A stretch of 64,000 nt of DNA, from assembly GCA_049841155.1 (NCBI GenBank), contig JASGHI010000003.1, forward strand, positions 682,001 to 746,000, given 5' to 3'. Shown here in pieces: positions 8,567 to 20,864 of the stretch. Position numbers and translations under genes: made by a program. The stretch comes from ZC4RG30 sp049841155 (GTDB taxonomy: Bacteria; Pseudomonadota; Gammaproteobacteria; Steroidobacterales; Steroidobacteraceae). The notes beneath the pieces are model-generated. The model made no database searches, was not told the origin of the DNA, and worked only from the letters and a program-made list of their open reading frames with translations. How positions within the stretch are numbered: the first letter of the stretch is position 1; each line of letters begins with the position of its first letter.

Positions 8567-9583
8567 TCAAGTCAGGGTGACGTGGAGATCACCAATCTTT
8601 TCGATGGAAGTCACCATCTTGTCCCCTGGCTTTAGCCAGACCTGCTTTTCCGGCGGATAGCCAGCGATCACACCCTCGCAGGTTCCGGTGAAAATCACGT
8701 CCCCGGGCTCGAGAGTGAAACACCTGGAGCAATAAGCGATGATCTGCGCGCAACTGAAGATCATCAGCCTGGTGTTGGTACTCTGACGCACCTCCCCATT
8801 GACTATCATTTTCATGTCCAGGTTGTTGACGTCGACCTGGTCAGCGCTGACCAGCCAGGGACCAAACGGACCGGCTCCGTCCTGGGTCTTGCCCAGCATC
8901 CATTGCGCGGAGCGGTTTTGCAGGTCACGGTTGGTGAAATCATTGCCCGATGCATAGCCGAACACATAGTCCAGCGCACTCGATTCCGGAATGTTGCGGC
9001 CGCCCCTGGCCATGACCAGAACCAGTTCGGCCTCGTAGTCCCACTTCGGCGGAGCCGTCTCCTTGCTGACTTCTATGACGCCATTGTGATGATTCACCGC
9101 CGTATTGAATTTGTTGAACAGGATGGGTTCTTTGGGAGGCGGGCGCCCGCCTTCTGCGGCATGAGCCGCGTAGTTGAGGCCTACGCAGATGATCTTGCCC
9201 GGCTTCTCGATGATGTTGCCGAATTTCACCTGTGTCTCGCTGAACAGGTGCTTGGCCGGAGCAGTCGCAGCGCCGTTGGCCAGCAGCGCAGCCAGGGCGG
9301 ACTGGTTGCCGCGCCCTTCGACCACGTCGATCGCCTTGGTGGGCAGTCCGAGCCTGCGTTCGCGCTCCACCGCTCCGATGTCGAGGACTCCACGCGGTGT
9401 CCGCACTGCCAGACTCAGACCCGCCGTTGTCTGGATATTGGTGATGTCGATCTTCTTGAGGCGCGGCTGGCCGGCCGGCTGGCCCGGCGCTTGCGCTTGT
9501 GCGCTCAGGCCAGCAGCAAACGCTGCTCCAGTGCCCAAACCCATGCCGGCCAATTTCAGGACGCTGCGTCGATCTGTTTTCAT
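8567..9583 (-). CDS. Tat-exported fumarylacetoacetate hydrolase family protein
   Basis: A 338-residue protein. Residues 1-32 are a twin-arginine signal (DRRSVLKLAG, then a hydrophobic Gly/Ala stretch ending AQAQA). The rest is a FAH-fold domain: KIICVGLNYAAHA (about 130-142), PILFNKFNTAVNHHNG, the metal-binding WDYEAELVLV (Glu-x-Glu type) and a C-terminal LEPGDVIFTGTCEGV. FAH-fold enzymes cleave C-C bonds in acylpyruvates or hydrate related compounds using Mg2+. Almost all act in the cytoplasm, so export with a folded cofactor is unusual. The next gene on the same strand is an exported beta-propeller, 66 nt upstream, suggesting a common periplasmic role. Confidence 0.88.
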   Translation of the reverse strand: MKTDRRSVLKLAGMGLGTGAAFAAGLSAQAQAPGQPAGQPRLKKIDITNIQTTAGLSLAVRTPRGVLDIGAVERERRLGLPTKAIDVVEGRGNQSALAALLANGAATAPAKHLFSETQVKFGNIIEKPGKIICVGLNYAAHAAEGGRPPPKEPILFNKFNTAVNHHNGVIEVSKETAPPKWDYEAELVLVMARGGRNIPESSALDYVFGYASGNDFTNRDLQNRSAQWMLGKTQDGAGPFGPWLVSADQVDVNNLDMKMIVNGEVRQSTNTRLMIFSCAQIIAYCSRCFTLEPGDVIFTGTCEGVIAGYPPEKQVWLKPGDKMVTSIEKIGDLHVTLT

Positions 9584-9649
9584 GTGATCTCCATGATTGT
9601 CATCACACGCACCGCTTCAATCCTGCCCATGGGGGAATACGCTGTCCGG

Positions 9650-10720
9650 CTACAAGGGGCTCCAGGCAATGCCATCGGGCCAGCGGCCGCCGGCAATCAC
9701 CTTGTCGACAGTCCAGTTCTTCATGTCGATGCGTGCTATCTCGTCCGTTCCCACGCAAGTGACGAACGCCATGTCCCCGGCGGGACTGATCACGATCTCC
9801 TGCGGCTTCTTCGGTGTGGGGATGCTGCGCAGCAGCTTCATCGATTTCATGTCGATGACCGAGACGCTGTCCGCACCATAGTCCGCGGTCAGCATGAAGC
9901 GGCCATCGTGGGTGGCGGCCATGCCGTAGCAGGGAGCGGGAATCTTGACACGGTGGACAATCTCCAGGGAGCGGGTATCGATCGCCACCAGTTCCGAAGT
10001 TTTCCAGTCGCAAGTCATGACCAGCCTGTCGTCATTGGACACGACGATGCGCTGCACCGCCCAGTTTACCGGCCCGCCGCTGGGATCCTTGCCGCCCACG
10101 GCTACCGGAACCACCATCTCGAGCTTGCGCTTCGGGATGTTGATGACCGAGACCGTGCCGACATAGACATTCGACGTATAAGCCCGCTTGCCGTCGCGCG
10201 AGACGGCAACGTTGTGCGACTGGGGCTGGCCGGTGGGCAGAATCGCCGTCACCTTGAGCGCCTGGGGGTCGATGACCGTAACCGTGTCATCCAGCTCCGT
10301 GGTGATGTAGACGAGCCCGTCCTTCTCGCCGAGGACTCCGAAGTGCGGCCGGTTCTTTCGGCCCAGCTCGATGTAGCCGGTCACCTTGCGGGCAACGAGG
10401 TCGATGACCGCAATGCTGTCCCCATCCGTACCCGGAGTGCCCACACCGCCGCTGCCGAATACGGGAGCGAGCGCACGCTTGCCATCCTTGAGCACTATCA
10501 GCTCATGCGGCGTGATGCGGTCGATGTCGATCTGCCCGCGCTTTGCCCCGGAGACCGGGTCATACATCGCTATGTAGCCCGCCCCTTCGCGCACCAGCGG
10601 CGCATCATGTGAGGTCACAACCAGGACGGTGCCGGTTGCCGGCGCCTCCGCCACTGCAAACGATCCGGCCCCAAACGTGGCGGCGCATGTCGCCGCTGCA
10701 GCCCAAAGAGACAGTTTCAT
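9650..10720 (-). CDS. Exported YVTN/YncE-like beta-propeller protein
   Basis: A 356-residue protein starting at ATG 10720 with a GGGAGG Shine-Dalgarno. Residues 1-25 are a signal peptide ending AVAEA. The mature part is a series of repeats of about 45 residues with patterns such as GKRALAPVFG, DSIAVIDLVARKVTGYI, DTVTVIDPQALKVTAIL, GTVSVINIPKRKLEMV and DSVSVIDMKSMKLLRSI, typical of seven-bladed YVTN propellers. Members bind ligands, metals or partner enzymes, or are quinoprotein relatives; I cannot tell which. It is probably co-transcribed with the downstream Tat-exported FAH-fold protein. The frame extends upstream through the tRNA-Ser gene, which is an artefact. Confidence 0.83.
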   Translation of the reverse strand: MKLSLWAAAATCAATFGAGSFAVAEAPATGTVLVVTSHDAPLVREGAGYIAMYDPVSGAKRGQIDIDRITPHELIVLKDGKRALAPVFGSGGVGTPGTDGDSIAVIDLVARKVTGYIELGRKNRPHFGVLGEKDGLVYITTELDDTVTVIDPQALKVTAILPTGQPQSHNVAVSRDGKRAYTSNVYVGTVSVINIPKRKLEMVVPVAVGGKDPSGGPVNWAVQRIVVSNDDRLVMTCDWKTSELVAIDTRSLEIVHRVKIPAPCYGMAATHDGRFMLTADYGADSVSVIDMKSMKLLRSIPTPKKPQEIVISPAGDMAFVTCVGTDEIARIDMKNWTVDKVIAGGRWPDGIAWSPL

Positions 10721-10806
10721 GTTCCCTCCCCCGGGTTGATCACTGGTTTTTTTCGGTCGCGCGATCGTAAGCGATAGTAGCAGATGGAAAACGTACCGGC
10801 GGCTCA

Positions 10807-10894
10807 TGGCGGAAGGGGTGGGATTCGAACCCACGAACGGTTGCCCGTTGCCGGTTTTCAAGACCGGTGCAATCGACCACTCTGCCACCCTTCC
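10807..10894 (-). tRNA. tRNA-Ser (anticodon UGA)
   Basis: The class II tRNA folds fully: acceptor GGAAGGG (5' end 10894) pairs with CCCTTCC, followed by discriminator G and an encoded CCA ending at 10807. The anticodon stem CCGGT/ACCGG holds the loop CTTGAAA with anticodon TGA at 10858-10860. A long variable arm and a T-arm with GGTTCGAATCC are present. It reads UCA and probably other UCN serine codons. Confidence 0.97.
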
Positions 10895-10903
10895 CGGTGA
10901 GGG

Positions 10904-10909
10904 ATTCTA
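10904..10909 (-). promoter_or_regulatory. Candidate -10 element of tRNA-Ser
   Basis: Read on the minus strand, TAGAAT is preceded by TGC (TG-extended form) and lies 9 nt before the tRNA 5' end. The spacer to the tRNA is G+C-rich, a discriminator type seen in stringently controlled stable-RNA promoters. No good -35 was seen. Confidence 0.5.
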
Positions 10910-10989
10910 GCAAAGCCTCCCCTGCTGGGGCTTGGCGGTAGGGACTGAATCTTGCGACACTCGGCCGCAGTAACGGGGGAGCAGCTTCC

Positions 10990-13056
10990 ATGCTGACAAG
11001 AATCATTGGCGTGCTTGTGGCACTGGCCGGCGCCTTTGCCCTGGGTGGCATTGCGCTGCACCGCGATGAACCGATCAACTCGCTGTGGCTGGTCACGGCG
11101 GCGATCTGCATCTATTTCCTCGGGTACCGCTTCTACGCGAAATGGCTGGAAACCCGGGTTCTGGTCGCTGACGCCATGCGGGCCACTCCGGCCGAACGCC
11201 TGGAGAACGGCCGCGACTACCTGCCCACACATCGCTGGGTGGTATTCGGGCATCACTTCGCCGCTATCGCCGGGGCCGGCCCCCTGGTCGGACCTACGCT
11301 CGCCGTGCAGTTCGGGTACCTGCCGGGCACGCTGTGGATCCTGGTGGGTGCGGTACTCGGCGGCTGCGTGCAGGACATGATGATCCTGTTCCTCTCCACA
11401 CGCCGCGACGGCCGCAGCCTCGGGCAGATGGCGCGCGACGAGCTGGGACGGATCGGCGGCATGGCCGCCATGGTCGCCACGCTGATGATCCTGGTCATCA
11501 TCATCGCGGTGCTGGGGCTCGTGATCGTCAATGCCATGCGGCACAGCGCCTGGGCGACGTTCACCGTGTTCGCGACCATTCCCATTGCCATCCTGGTGGG
11601 CTTCTACATGCGCAGCTGGCGCCCCGGGCGCGTGCTCGAAGGCTCGCTGCTCGGCCTCGTGCTGCTGATCCTGGCCGTGGTCGGCGGCGGCTGGGTGGCC
11701 GGGCACGACATCCTGGGCCGGTATTTCAACTGGGATGGGGTGCCGCTGGCTTCGTTCGTGATCGGCTATGGATGGATCGCCGCCATCCTGCCCGTGTGGG
11801 TGCTGCTGGCGCCGCGGGACTACATCTCCACCTTCCTCAAGATCGGCGTGGTGGTACTGCTGGCACTGGCCATCCTGCTGATCCAGCCCGACATCAGGAT
11901 GCCCGCCTTCACCCGCTTCACCGATGGGTCGGGTCCGGTGTTCGCGGGCAAGATATTCCCGTTCGTGTTCATCACCATCGCCTGCGGCGCGGTCTCCGGC
12001 TTTCATGCGCTGGTCAGCAGCGGCACCACGCCCAAGCTCATCGCCAGCGAAGCGGACATCCGCCTCGTCGGCTACGGCAGCATGGTCATGGAGTCGTTCG
12101 TGGCCATCATGGCGGTGATTGCTGCAGCGCTGCTGGATCCGGGCGTGTACTTCGCCATCAATGTCGGCGCCGGCGCAGTCGGCGGCACGCCGCAGGCCGC
12201 CGTGGACACCATCACCGGCTGGGGCTTTCCGGTCACTCTCGAGCACATGCAGGCACTGGCGCAGCAGATGGGTGAGTCCACCCTCTTCCACCGCACCGGC
12301 GGTGCGCCCTCGCTGGCGGTGGGCATGGCGAGCATCTTCGGCAGCGCCTTCGGCCAGGGCCTGCTGGCGCTGTGGTACCACTTCGTGATCATGTTCGAAG
12401 CCATCTTCATTCTCACCACGGTGGATGCCGGCACACGCGTGGGCCGTTTCATGGTGCAGGATGCGCTGGGGCAGATATGGCCCGCCATGGGCCGCACCTC
12501 CTGGTATCCATCGGTGCTGGTTGCCTCCTCGCTGATGGTGGCGGCCTGGGGCTACTTCCTGTACATCGGCGTCATCGATCCCAATGGCGGCATCAACATC
12601 CTCTGGCCGCTGTTCGGCATCGCCAACCAGATGCTGGCGGCCATCGCGCTGACCGTGGCCACGGGCGTGCTCGTCAAGGGAGGCAAACTGCGTTACGCCT
12701 GGGTGCCGGGCTTGCCGCTGGCCTGGATCGCGGCCGTGACCACCACTGCCGCCTTCCAGAAGGTGTTCAGCGCCGATGCCAGGCTGGGGTTCTTCGCCGC
12801 CGCCCAGGACATGGCGGCGAAGCTCGCTGCGGGCACCCTTGCTCCAGAACGCGCCGCCGTGGCGCCGGAGCTGATCTTCAACCAGCGCCTGGACGGCTGG
12901 CTGACGATATTCTTCACGCTGCTGATGTGGGTGATCATCGTCGAGATGCTGCGCATCTGCGCCCGCTGCCTGCGGGGCCAGCCCGTACCGCGCAGTTCTG
13001 AAGTGGCCCGCATTGCCACGCAGCTGGGTACTCCGGCACTGCATGGATCGAACTGA
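10990..13056 (+). CDS. cstA: Carbon starvation protein CstA (peptide/pyruvate transporter family)
   Basis: A 688-residue polytopic membrane protein of normal CstA length. The conserved block THRWVVFGHHFAAIAGAGPLVGP lies at about residues 79-101, and RIGGMAAMVATLMILVII marks one of some 15-18 helices. CstA proteins import peptides or pyruvate and are induced by carbon limitation in enterobacteria. The C-terminus ends near residue 688 after an amphipathic tail. The stop codon overlaps the start of a YbdD-type gene, the usual partner. No CRP-like site was identified in the 95 nt before the start. Confidence 0.95.
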   Translation: MLTRIIGVLVALAGAFALGGIALHRDEPINSLWLVTAAICIYFLGYRFYAKWLETRVLVADAMRATPAERLENGRDYLPTHRWVVFGHHFAAIAGAGPLVGPTLAVQFGYLPGTLWILVGAVLGGCVQDMMILFLSTRRDGRSLGQMARDELGRIGGMAAMVATLMILVIIIAVLGLVIVNAMRHSAWATFTVFATIPIAILVGFYMRSWRPGRVLEGSLLGLVLLILAVVGGGWVAGHDILGRYFNWDGVPLASFVIGYGWIAAILPVWVLLAPRDYISTFLKIGVVVLLALAILLIQPDIRMPAFTRFTDGSGPVFAGKIFPFVFITIACGAVSGFHALVSSGTTPKLIASEADIRLVGYGSMVMESFVAIMAVIAAALLDPGVYFAINVGAGAVGGTPQAAVDTITGWGFPVTLEHMQALAQQMGESTLFHRTGGAPSLAVGMASIFGSAFGQGLLALWYHFVIMFEAIFILTTVDAGTRVGRFMVQDALGQIWPAMGRTSWYPSVLVASSLMVAAWGYFLYIGVIDPNGGINILWPLFGIANQMLAAIALTVATGVLVKGGKLRYAWVPGLPLAWIAAVTTTAAFQKVFSADARLGFFAAAQDMAAKLAAGTLAPERAAVAPELIFNQRLDGWLTIFFTLLMWVIIVEMLRICARCLRGQPVPRSSEVARIATQLGTPALHGSN

Positions 13057-13235
13057 TGCGGCAGTTCCTCTCGGCTGGCCTCACCCTGCTGCGCGGCGTC
13101 ACCGGTGATGACGCCTACCAGAAGTACCTCGCGCACATGCAGCGGACCCGGCCGCAACAGCAGCCCATGAGCGCCGAGGCCTTCTTCCGCGCCCAGCTCG
13201 AACGCAAGTGGAGCTGCCCCAACGGCTGCTGCTGA
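13056..13235 (+). CDS. ybdD: YbdD/YjiX (Sel_put) family CstA-associated small protein
   Basis: A 59-residue protein whose ATG overlaps the cstA stop by one base (TGATG), so translation is coupled. The family pattern is present: GDDAYQKYLAHM at 18-29 and FFRAQLERK at 43-51. The C-terminus is CPNGCC followed by TGA. Some relatives encode selenocysteine near this C-terminal thiol motif; here cysteines fill it. The TGA is read as a true stop because the frame beyond it only runs antisense into metH. The product probably modulates the CstA transporter; the mechanism is unknown. Confidence 0.9.
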   Translation: MRQFLSAGLTLLRGVTGDDAYQKYLAHMQRTRPQQQPMSAEAFFRAQLERKWSCPNGCC

Positions 13236-13239
13236 GCCT

Positions 13240-16950
<3,711 letters not shown>

Positions 16951-16952
16951 GC

Positions 16953-17876
16953 TCAGGCCTCCGCAGCCAGCGCCGGCAGTACCGGCCGTACCCCCAGCGC
17001 ATGGCAGATGGCGAACGTCAGTTCGGCGCGGTTGAGGGTGTAGAAATGGAATTCGTTGACGCCATGGCGCCGCAGAGCTTCGACCTGCTCGATGGCCACC
17101 GCGGCGGCAATGAGCCGGTGGGTTTCAGGATCCGTATCCAGCCCCTCGAAGCGGCCATGCAGCCAGGCCGGCACACTGGCGCCGCAGCGTTTGGCAAAGC
17201 GCGTCAGCTGCGTGAAACGCGTGATGGGCAATATGCCGGGCACCAGGCTCGCGCTGATGCCGGCCGCCGCGCAGCGGTCACGGAAGCGCAGGAACACGTC
17301 GGTATCGAAGAAGAACTGCGTGATCGCGCGGGTCGCGCCGGCATCGATCTTGGCCTTCAGGTTGTCCAGATCGGACTGCGCATCCCTGGCTTCCGGGTGT
17401 GTCTCCGGATAGGCCGCCACCGAGATGTCGAAATCACCCACCGACTTCAGGCCGCGCACCAGGTCCACGCCGTAGGCAAAGCCCTGCGGGTGCGGCTGGT
17501 AGCCGCCGCCGCCCTGCGGCGGATCACCACGCAGCGCGACGATGTGCCGCACGCCAGCCGCCCAGTAGTCGCGCGCAATGTCCAGTATCTCGCCGCGCGG
17601 CGCGCCCACGCAGGTCAGGTGCGGTGCCGGCGTCAGCGCGGTTTCCCGCTTCAGCCGCGTGACGACATTGTGCGTGCGCTCGCGTGTGGAGCCATCGGCG
17701 CCATAGGTGACCGAGACAAAACGCGGGCCCAGCGGCGCCAGGCGCAGCAGCGACTGCCACAGCGTCTGCTCCATGGCCGCATCACCGGGCGGAAAAAACT
17801 CGAAGGACACCACCACATCCCCGGTATTGCCGGGAACCGGAGCAACAGATGCCGGCTGCAGGCTCTCCTTGCTCAT
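16953..17876 (-). CDS. metF: 5,10-methylenetetrahydrofolate reductase
   Basis: A 307-residue protein of standard MetF length. FEFFPPGDAAMEQ is near residue 26, VTYGADGSTRERT near 58, LTCVGAPRGEI near 89 and the flavin/folate region HIVALRGDPP near 111-120. It reduces methylene-THF to 5-methyl-THF with FAD and NAD(P)H, supplying MetH, the next gene. The start overlaps the stop of the regulator gene by 4 nt (ATGA), showing translational coupling. Confidence 0.96.
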   Translation of the reverse strand: MSKESLQPASVAPVPGNTGDVVVSFEFFPPGDAAMEQTLWQSLLRLAPLGPRFVSVTYGADGSTRERTHNVVTRLKRETALTPAPHLTCVGAPRGEILDIARDYWAAGVRHIVALRGDPPQGGGGYQPHPQGFAYGVDLVRGLKSVGDFDISVAAYPETHPEARDAQSDLDNLKAKIDAGATRAITQFFFDTDVFLRFRDRCAAAGISASLVPGILPITRFTQLTRFAKRCGASVPAWLHGRFEGLDTDPETHRLIAAAVAIEQVEALRRHGVNEFHFYTLNRAELTFAICHALGVRPVLPALAAEA

Positions 17877-18817
17877 GCGGCAGCCTGCTGCGCTTCGGGG
17901 CGCCCCGCCAGCGCGATCAGGTAGTGGCCGCTCTGGAGGTAACAGGGATGCAGGCGCTGGGCCTGCAATCTGGCCGCGGCGATCCAGCGCCTCAGCAGCA
18001 TCAGGGGATTGTCGCCGCGGGCGGCGATGTCATCAAAGCTCTCGACGATCAGCAGGCGGCCGCCGGACTTCAATGTGCGCGCCGCTTCGGCAATGGCAGC
18101 CTCCGGACGCTCGGCCTGAGCCAGCACGCGGTCCAGCGACACCAGGTCGAAGCTGGCATCTGCGCTCGGCAGGCGGTACATGTCGCCGCGCTGGAACTCC
18201 ACATGCGCCAGGCCCGCGCCATGCACGCGGGTGCGCGCCAGCTTAAGAGCTGAGGTGGAGATGTCCACGCCGACGGCATGCTGCGCGCGCCGGCCGAGCA
18301 CTTCGATCATCCGTCCCGTGCCGGTGCCGATATCCAGCAGCGAACCGATGCCCACCGGTCCGATCTCCTCGAGCAACAACGCGGTCAGATCGTCCATTGC
18401 GGTGCCTTCCTCCGGTATCGCGGCGGTGCTCGACGCATGCAATTCATCCTGCGCCGCCCTGGCACGGGCGGCAGCAACGGCGGCCATGCGCTGCCGGTCC
18501 TGCTCCAGCTGCGCATCGTCAGTGCGCAGCATCTGCCGCAGCAGTTCCCACCACGCGCGGCCCTGGCCTTCCGCGGGGGGGCGGTAGTAGACCTGCTTCT
18601 GTTCGCGGAAACGGACCAGGAAGCCCGCCTCGGTCAGCAGCCGCAGATGGCGCGACACCCGCGGCTGGCTCTGCCCGAGAATTTCGCAGATCTCGTTCAC
18701 GGCCAGTTCGCCATGGCTCAGCAATGCCAGCAGCCGGATCCGCGTGGGATCCGCGGCGGCCTTCAACGCATGGACCACCCTGGCCAAATCCGATGGATGA
18801 ACAGGATTATTCAACAT
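17873..18817 (-). CDS. sahR: ArsR-family regulator fused to a SAM-methyltransferase domain (probable SahR)
   Basis: A 314-residue two-domain protein. Residues about 10-100 are an ArsR winged helix (AADPTRIRLLALLSHGELAVNEI, then SQPRVSRHLRLL); the metal-binding Cys motif of metal-sensing ArsR proteins is absent. Residues about 150-270 are a class I methyltransferase fold (LLDIGTGTGRMIEVLG, then GVDISTSALKLAR). SahR, the SAH-responsive regulator of methionine-cycle genes in proteobacteria, has this architecture and typically controls metF, metH and ahcY. Position as first gene of a metF-metH operon supports that role. Naming it SahR is inference; a true methyltransferase fusion cannot be excluded. 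Confidence 0.85.
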   Translation of the reverse strand: MLNNPVHPSDLARVVHALKAAADPTRIRLLALLSHGELAVNEICEILGQSQPRVSRHLRLLTEAGFLVRFREQKQVYYRPPAEGQGRAWWELLRQMLRTDDAQLEQDRQRMAAVAAARARAAQDELHASSTAAIPEEGTAMDDLTALLLEEIGPVGIGSLLDIGTGTGRMIEVLGRRAQHAVGVDISTSALKLARTRVHGAGLAHVEFQRGDMYRLPSADASFDLVSLDRVLAQAERPEAAIAEAARTLKSGGRLLIVESFDDIAARGDNPLMLLRRWIAAARLQAQRLHPCYLQSGHYLIALAGRPEAQQAAA

Positions 18818-18836
18818 ATAAGCAAATCTTTATGTG
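18815..18836. promoter_or_regulatory. Dyad overlapping the regulator start codon (candidate autoregulatory operator)
   Basis: CATATAAG and TTTATGTG are related by dyad symmetry at 6 of 8 positions with a 6-nt spacer. The A+T-rich dyad starts on the start codon of the ArsR-methyltransferase gene and extends into its leader. ArsR proteins commonly bind 12-2-12-like A+T-rich dyads at their own promoters. No strong Shine-Dalgarno is present, so the transcript may be leaderless. Confidence 0.5.
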
Positions 18837-18869
18837 AATACCCAATTTAACATGGGCGACACCCCGCTG

Positions 18870-18897
18870 CCAGCGCCCCTCCCAAGAGGGGCGCTGG
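18870..18897 (-). terminator. Strong 12-bp hairpin between hydrolase gene and regulator promoter
   Basis: CCAGCGCCCCTC and GAGGGGCGCTGG pair perfectly around a 4-nt loop. It lies 90 nt past the stop of the regulator-side neighbour, that is upstream of the sahR-metF-metH promoter and beyond the 3' end of nothing on its own strand except read-through from that region; it precedes the CocE-type gene end at 18987 on the plus coordinate. No T-run follows on either strand. A role as a transcription block or leader structure for the met operon is inferred. Confidence 0.4.
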
Positions 18898-18986
18898 ATG
18901 GCCTGAGAGGCAAATACCCTTCACCGCGGACTGCGGTGCAACACGATCAGGGCGCGGCAGAGCCCCTTTTCAGGATGAAGCCAGGC

Positions 18987-20774
18987 TCAGCGGGGAATGA
19001 TCGGCAACACCACATGCGAGGGATAACGCGCCGAGTGGTAGATGGTCTGCGAAGCCTTGACCAAGCGCGTCCCCGTGGCCGGATCCTCGCCCGTGTTCAG
19101 GTTGCGGTCGAAACGCGGGAAATTGCTGCTGGTGATCTCGATGCGGATGCGGTGCCCCGGCAGGAACACATTGCTGGTCGCCCACATGTCGATGTCATAC
19201 CCATAGACCTTGCCGGGATCCAGCAGCTTCGGTGGCCTGGCGTTCCCGCCGCGGTAGCGGGCGCGCAGGATGCCGTCCTGGAGGTTCTGCGCGAGCCCAT
19301 CCGGATGCACATCGATCAGCCGCACCACCCAGTCGGTGTCGCGTGCATCGGTGGCGGCGAAAAGCTGGGCCTTGATCGGACCGGTCACCTCCACTGCCTC
19401 GGTCAGCACGGGCGTGGTGTACACCAGCACGTCCGGCCGGGTCTCGATGGAGCGATGATCGTGGCTGCCCGTGGGCACCGAACTGCAGCAGACATTGCCG
19501 CCCAGGCTCGGCACCGGATCGGCCGGATCGTAGACGTAGTGGTCCGGTTCCTGCGTGTCGGGTGCCCGGGTGTTCAGCGTGCCATCGCCGCCGGCGGTGT
19601 TGGCCTTGCCGCCGCTGTGCAGGTAGTACTTGGTATAGCGGGTGCGCTTCAGCGGCCATTCCTGTTCATTGCGCCACTTGTTCTCGCCCATCACGAACAG
19701 CGTCACCGGCGGACGCTTCTCCACGCCATTGGGGATGCCGAGCAGCCAGTGATCCAGCCACGCCTGGTAGATCTTCGAAGTGTCCAGATCCGCCTCGGGG
19801 CCGAAATCGATGCTGCCGCCACCCTTGCGGGTTCCCAGGTACTTGTTGTGCACCCAGGGGCCGATGATCAGATGCTTGTTGCGGTTGCCCGCCCTGGTGA
19901 TGTTGATCTGGTCGTCCAGTGCGCCGCGCAGGAAGATGTCGAACCAGCCCGCCACCGTGACGAAGGGAACCTTGATGTTCTTTGCCTCCTTCTCGAAGCT
20001 GATGCCCTTCCAGTAGGGATCGTTCTGCAGGGGATGCATGAGCCAGTCCCGGTAGTGCGGGGTGACGTTGCCCATTACCTGATCGGCCTCGATCACGGGC
20101 AGGTGCTGGTAGTCGACCTTGCCGACATTCTGGCCGGAATTGCCGTACACCACGCCGGCGCCCCAGGGCAGCGCGAATCCCAGATGAAAGGCGCCATCGA
20201 CATAGGTCCAGCCCTGGTGGATCGCGGAGCTGGTGACATCGGCGGCCATCGCGACCAGGTGCGGATTGCGGCGCGTTGCCTGGCTGACCTGGGTGTAGCC
20301 CAGGTATGAACCGCCCAGTGTGCCGATCCTGCCGTTGCTCCAGGGCTGCTTCGCAATCCACTCGTCGGTATCGACGCCATCGTCCGCCTCGTGCCGGTAG
20401 GCGTAGTAAGGCGCCTCCTTCGAGGCAAAACGGCCGCGCACATCCATGAGCACCATGACATAGCCACGGTGGGCATAGCGCCTGGCGTTCTCGATGTCGT
20501 CGGGTGAGCTCTTGTTGTAGGGCGTGCGGATCAGGATGGTCGGGAACTTGCCGGCGGCATCCGGACGGTAGATATCGGCTGTGAGGCCGACGCTATCACG
20601 CATGGGCACGCGCACGGCGTTTTCCACGATGATGTTCGCGTGCGCCTCCTCCTTCGAAAGGAGCGACGCGTCATAGTGATCGAAAGTGCTCTGGGCGCGT
20701 ACTGCGACCGGGATTGCGAATGCGAGAAATCCTGCTCCCGCGCACAACATCCACAACGTCGATGATCTTCTCAT
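18987..20774 (-). CDS. Exported CocE/NonD-type serine hydrolase (X-Pro dipeptidyl-peptidase S15 family)
   Basis: A 595-residue protein with a signal peptide ending VRAQS near residue 29, so periplasmic or secreted. The alpha/beta hydrolase part has the nucleophile in GGSYLGY (Ser156), an Asp in VAGWFDIFLRG and a candidate His in LIIGPWVHNKY. The C-terminal part from about residue 370 is the jelly-roll domain typical of CocE and PepX proteins (VLVYTTPVLTEAVEVTGPI). Members cleave esters, acyl bonds or X-Pro peptides; the substrate cannot be read here. The S15 signature and length fit the CocE group. Confidence 0.9.
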   Translation of the reverse strand: MRRSSTLWMLCAGAGFLAFAIPVAVRAQSTFDHYDASLLSKEEAHANIIVENAVRVPMRDSVGLTADIYRPDAAGKFPTILIRTPYNKSSPDDIENARRYAHRGYVMVLMDVRGRFASKEAPYYAYRHEADDGVDTDEWIAKQPWSNGRIGTLGGSYLGYTQVSQATRRNPHLVAMAADVTSSAIHQGWTYVDGAFHLGFALPWGAGVVYGNSGQNVGKVDYQHLPVIEADQVMGNVTPHYRDWLMHPLQNDPYWKGISFEKEAKNIKVPFVTVAGWFDIFLRGALDDQINITRAGNRNKHLIIGPWVHNKYLGTRKGGGSIDFGPEADLDTSKIYQAWLDHWLLGIPNGVEKRPPVTLFVMGENKWRNEQEWPLKRTRYTKYYLHSGGKANTAGGDGTLNTRAPDTQEPDHYVYDPADPVPSLGGNVCCSSVPTGSHDHRSIETRPDVLVYTTPVLTEAVEVTGPIKAQLFAATDARDTDWVVRLIDVHPDGLAQNLQDGILRARYRGGNARPPKLLDPGKVYGYDIDMWATSNVFLPGHRIRIEITSSNFPRFDRNLNTGEDPATGTRLVKASQTIYHSARYPSHVVLPIIPR

Positions 20775-20864
20775 TCTGGTTCCCCTTCAGGAAATGGCAC
20801 GACGTCCACCTTCCTGGCCGATCGACCAGAACGCCCCCCGGCGGTGAATCCCGGATAGTCTACA

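Noticed and set aside
10721..10888. Upstream extension of the beta-propeller frame starting MAEWSIAPVLKTGN
   Set aside because: This is a translation through the tRNA-Ser gene, a well-known artefact; the real start is ATG 10720 with its own Shine-Dalgarno and signal peptide.
13233..13235. TGA after Cys-Cys in ybdD as a possible selenocysteine codon
   Set aside because: The family has selenoproteins, but the frame beyond the TGA only continues antisense into metH and no SECIS-like hairpin is evident just after it.
18837..18986. SAH or cobalamin riboswitch before the met operon
   Set aside because: The strong 12-bp hairpin and a smaller CACCGC/GCGGTG stem do not match the conserved cores of those riboswitches that I know.
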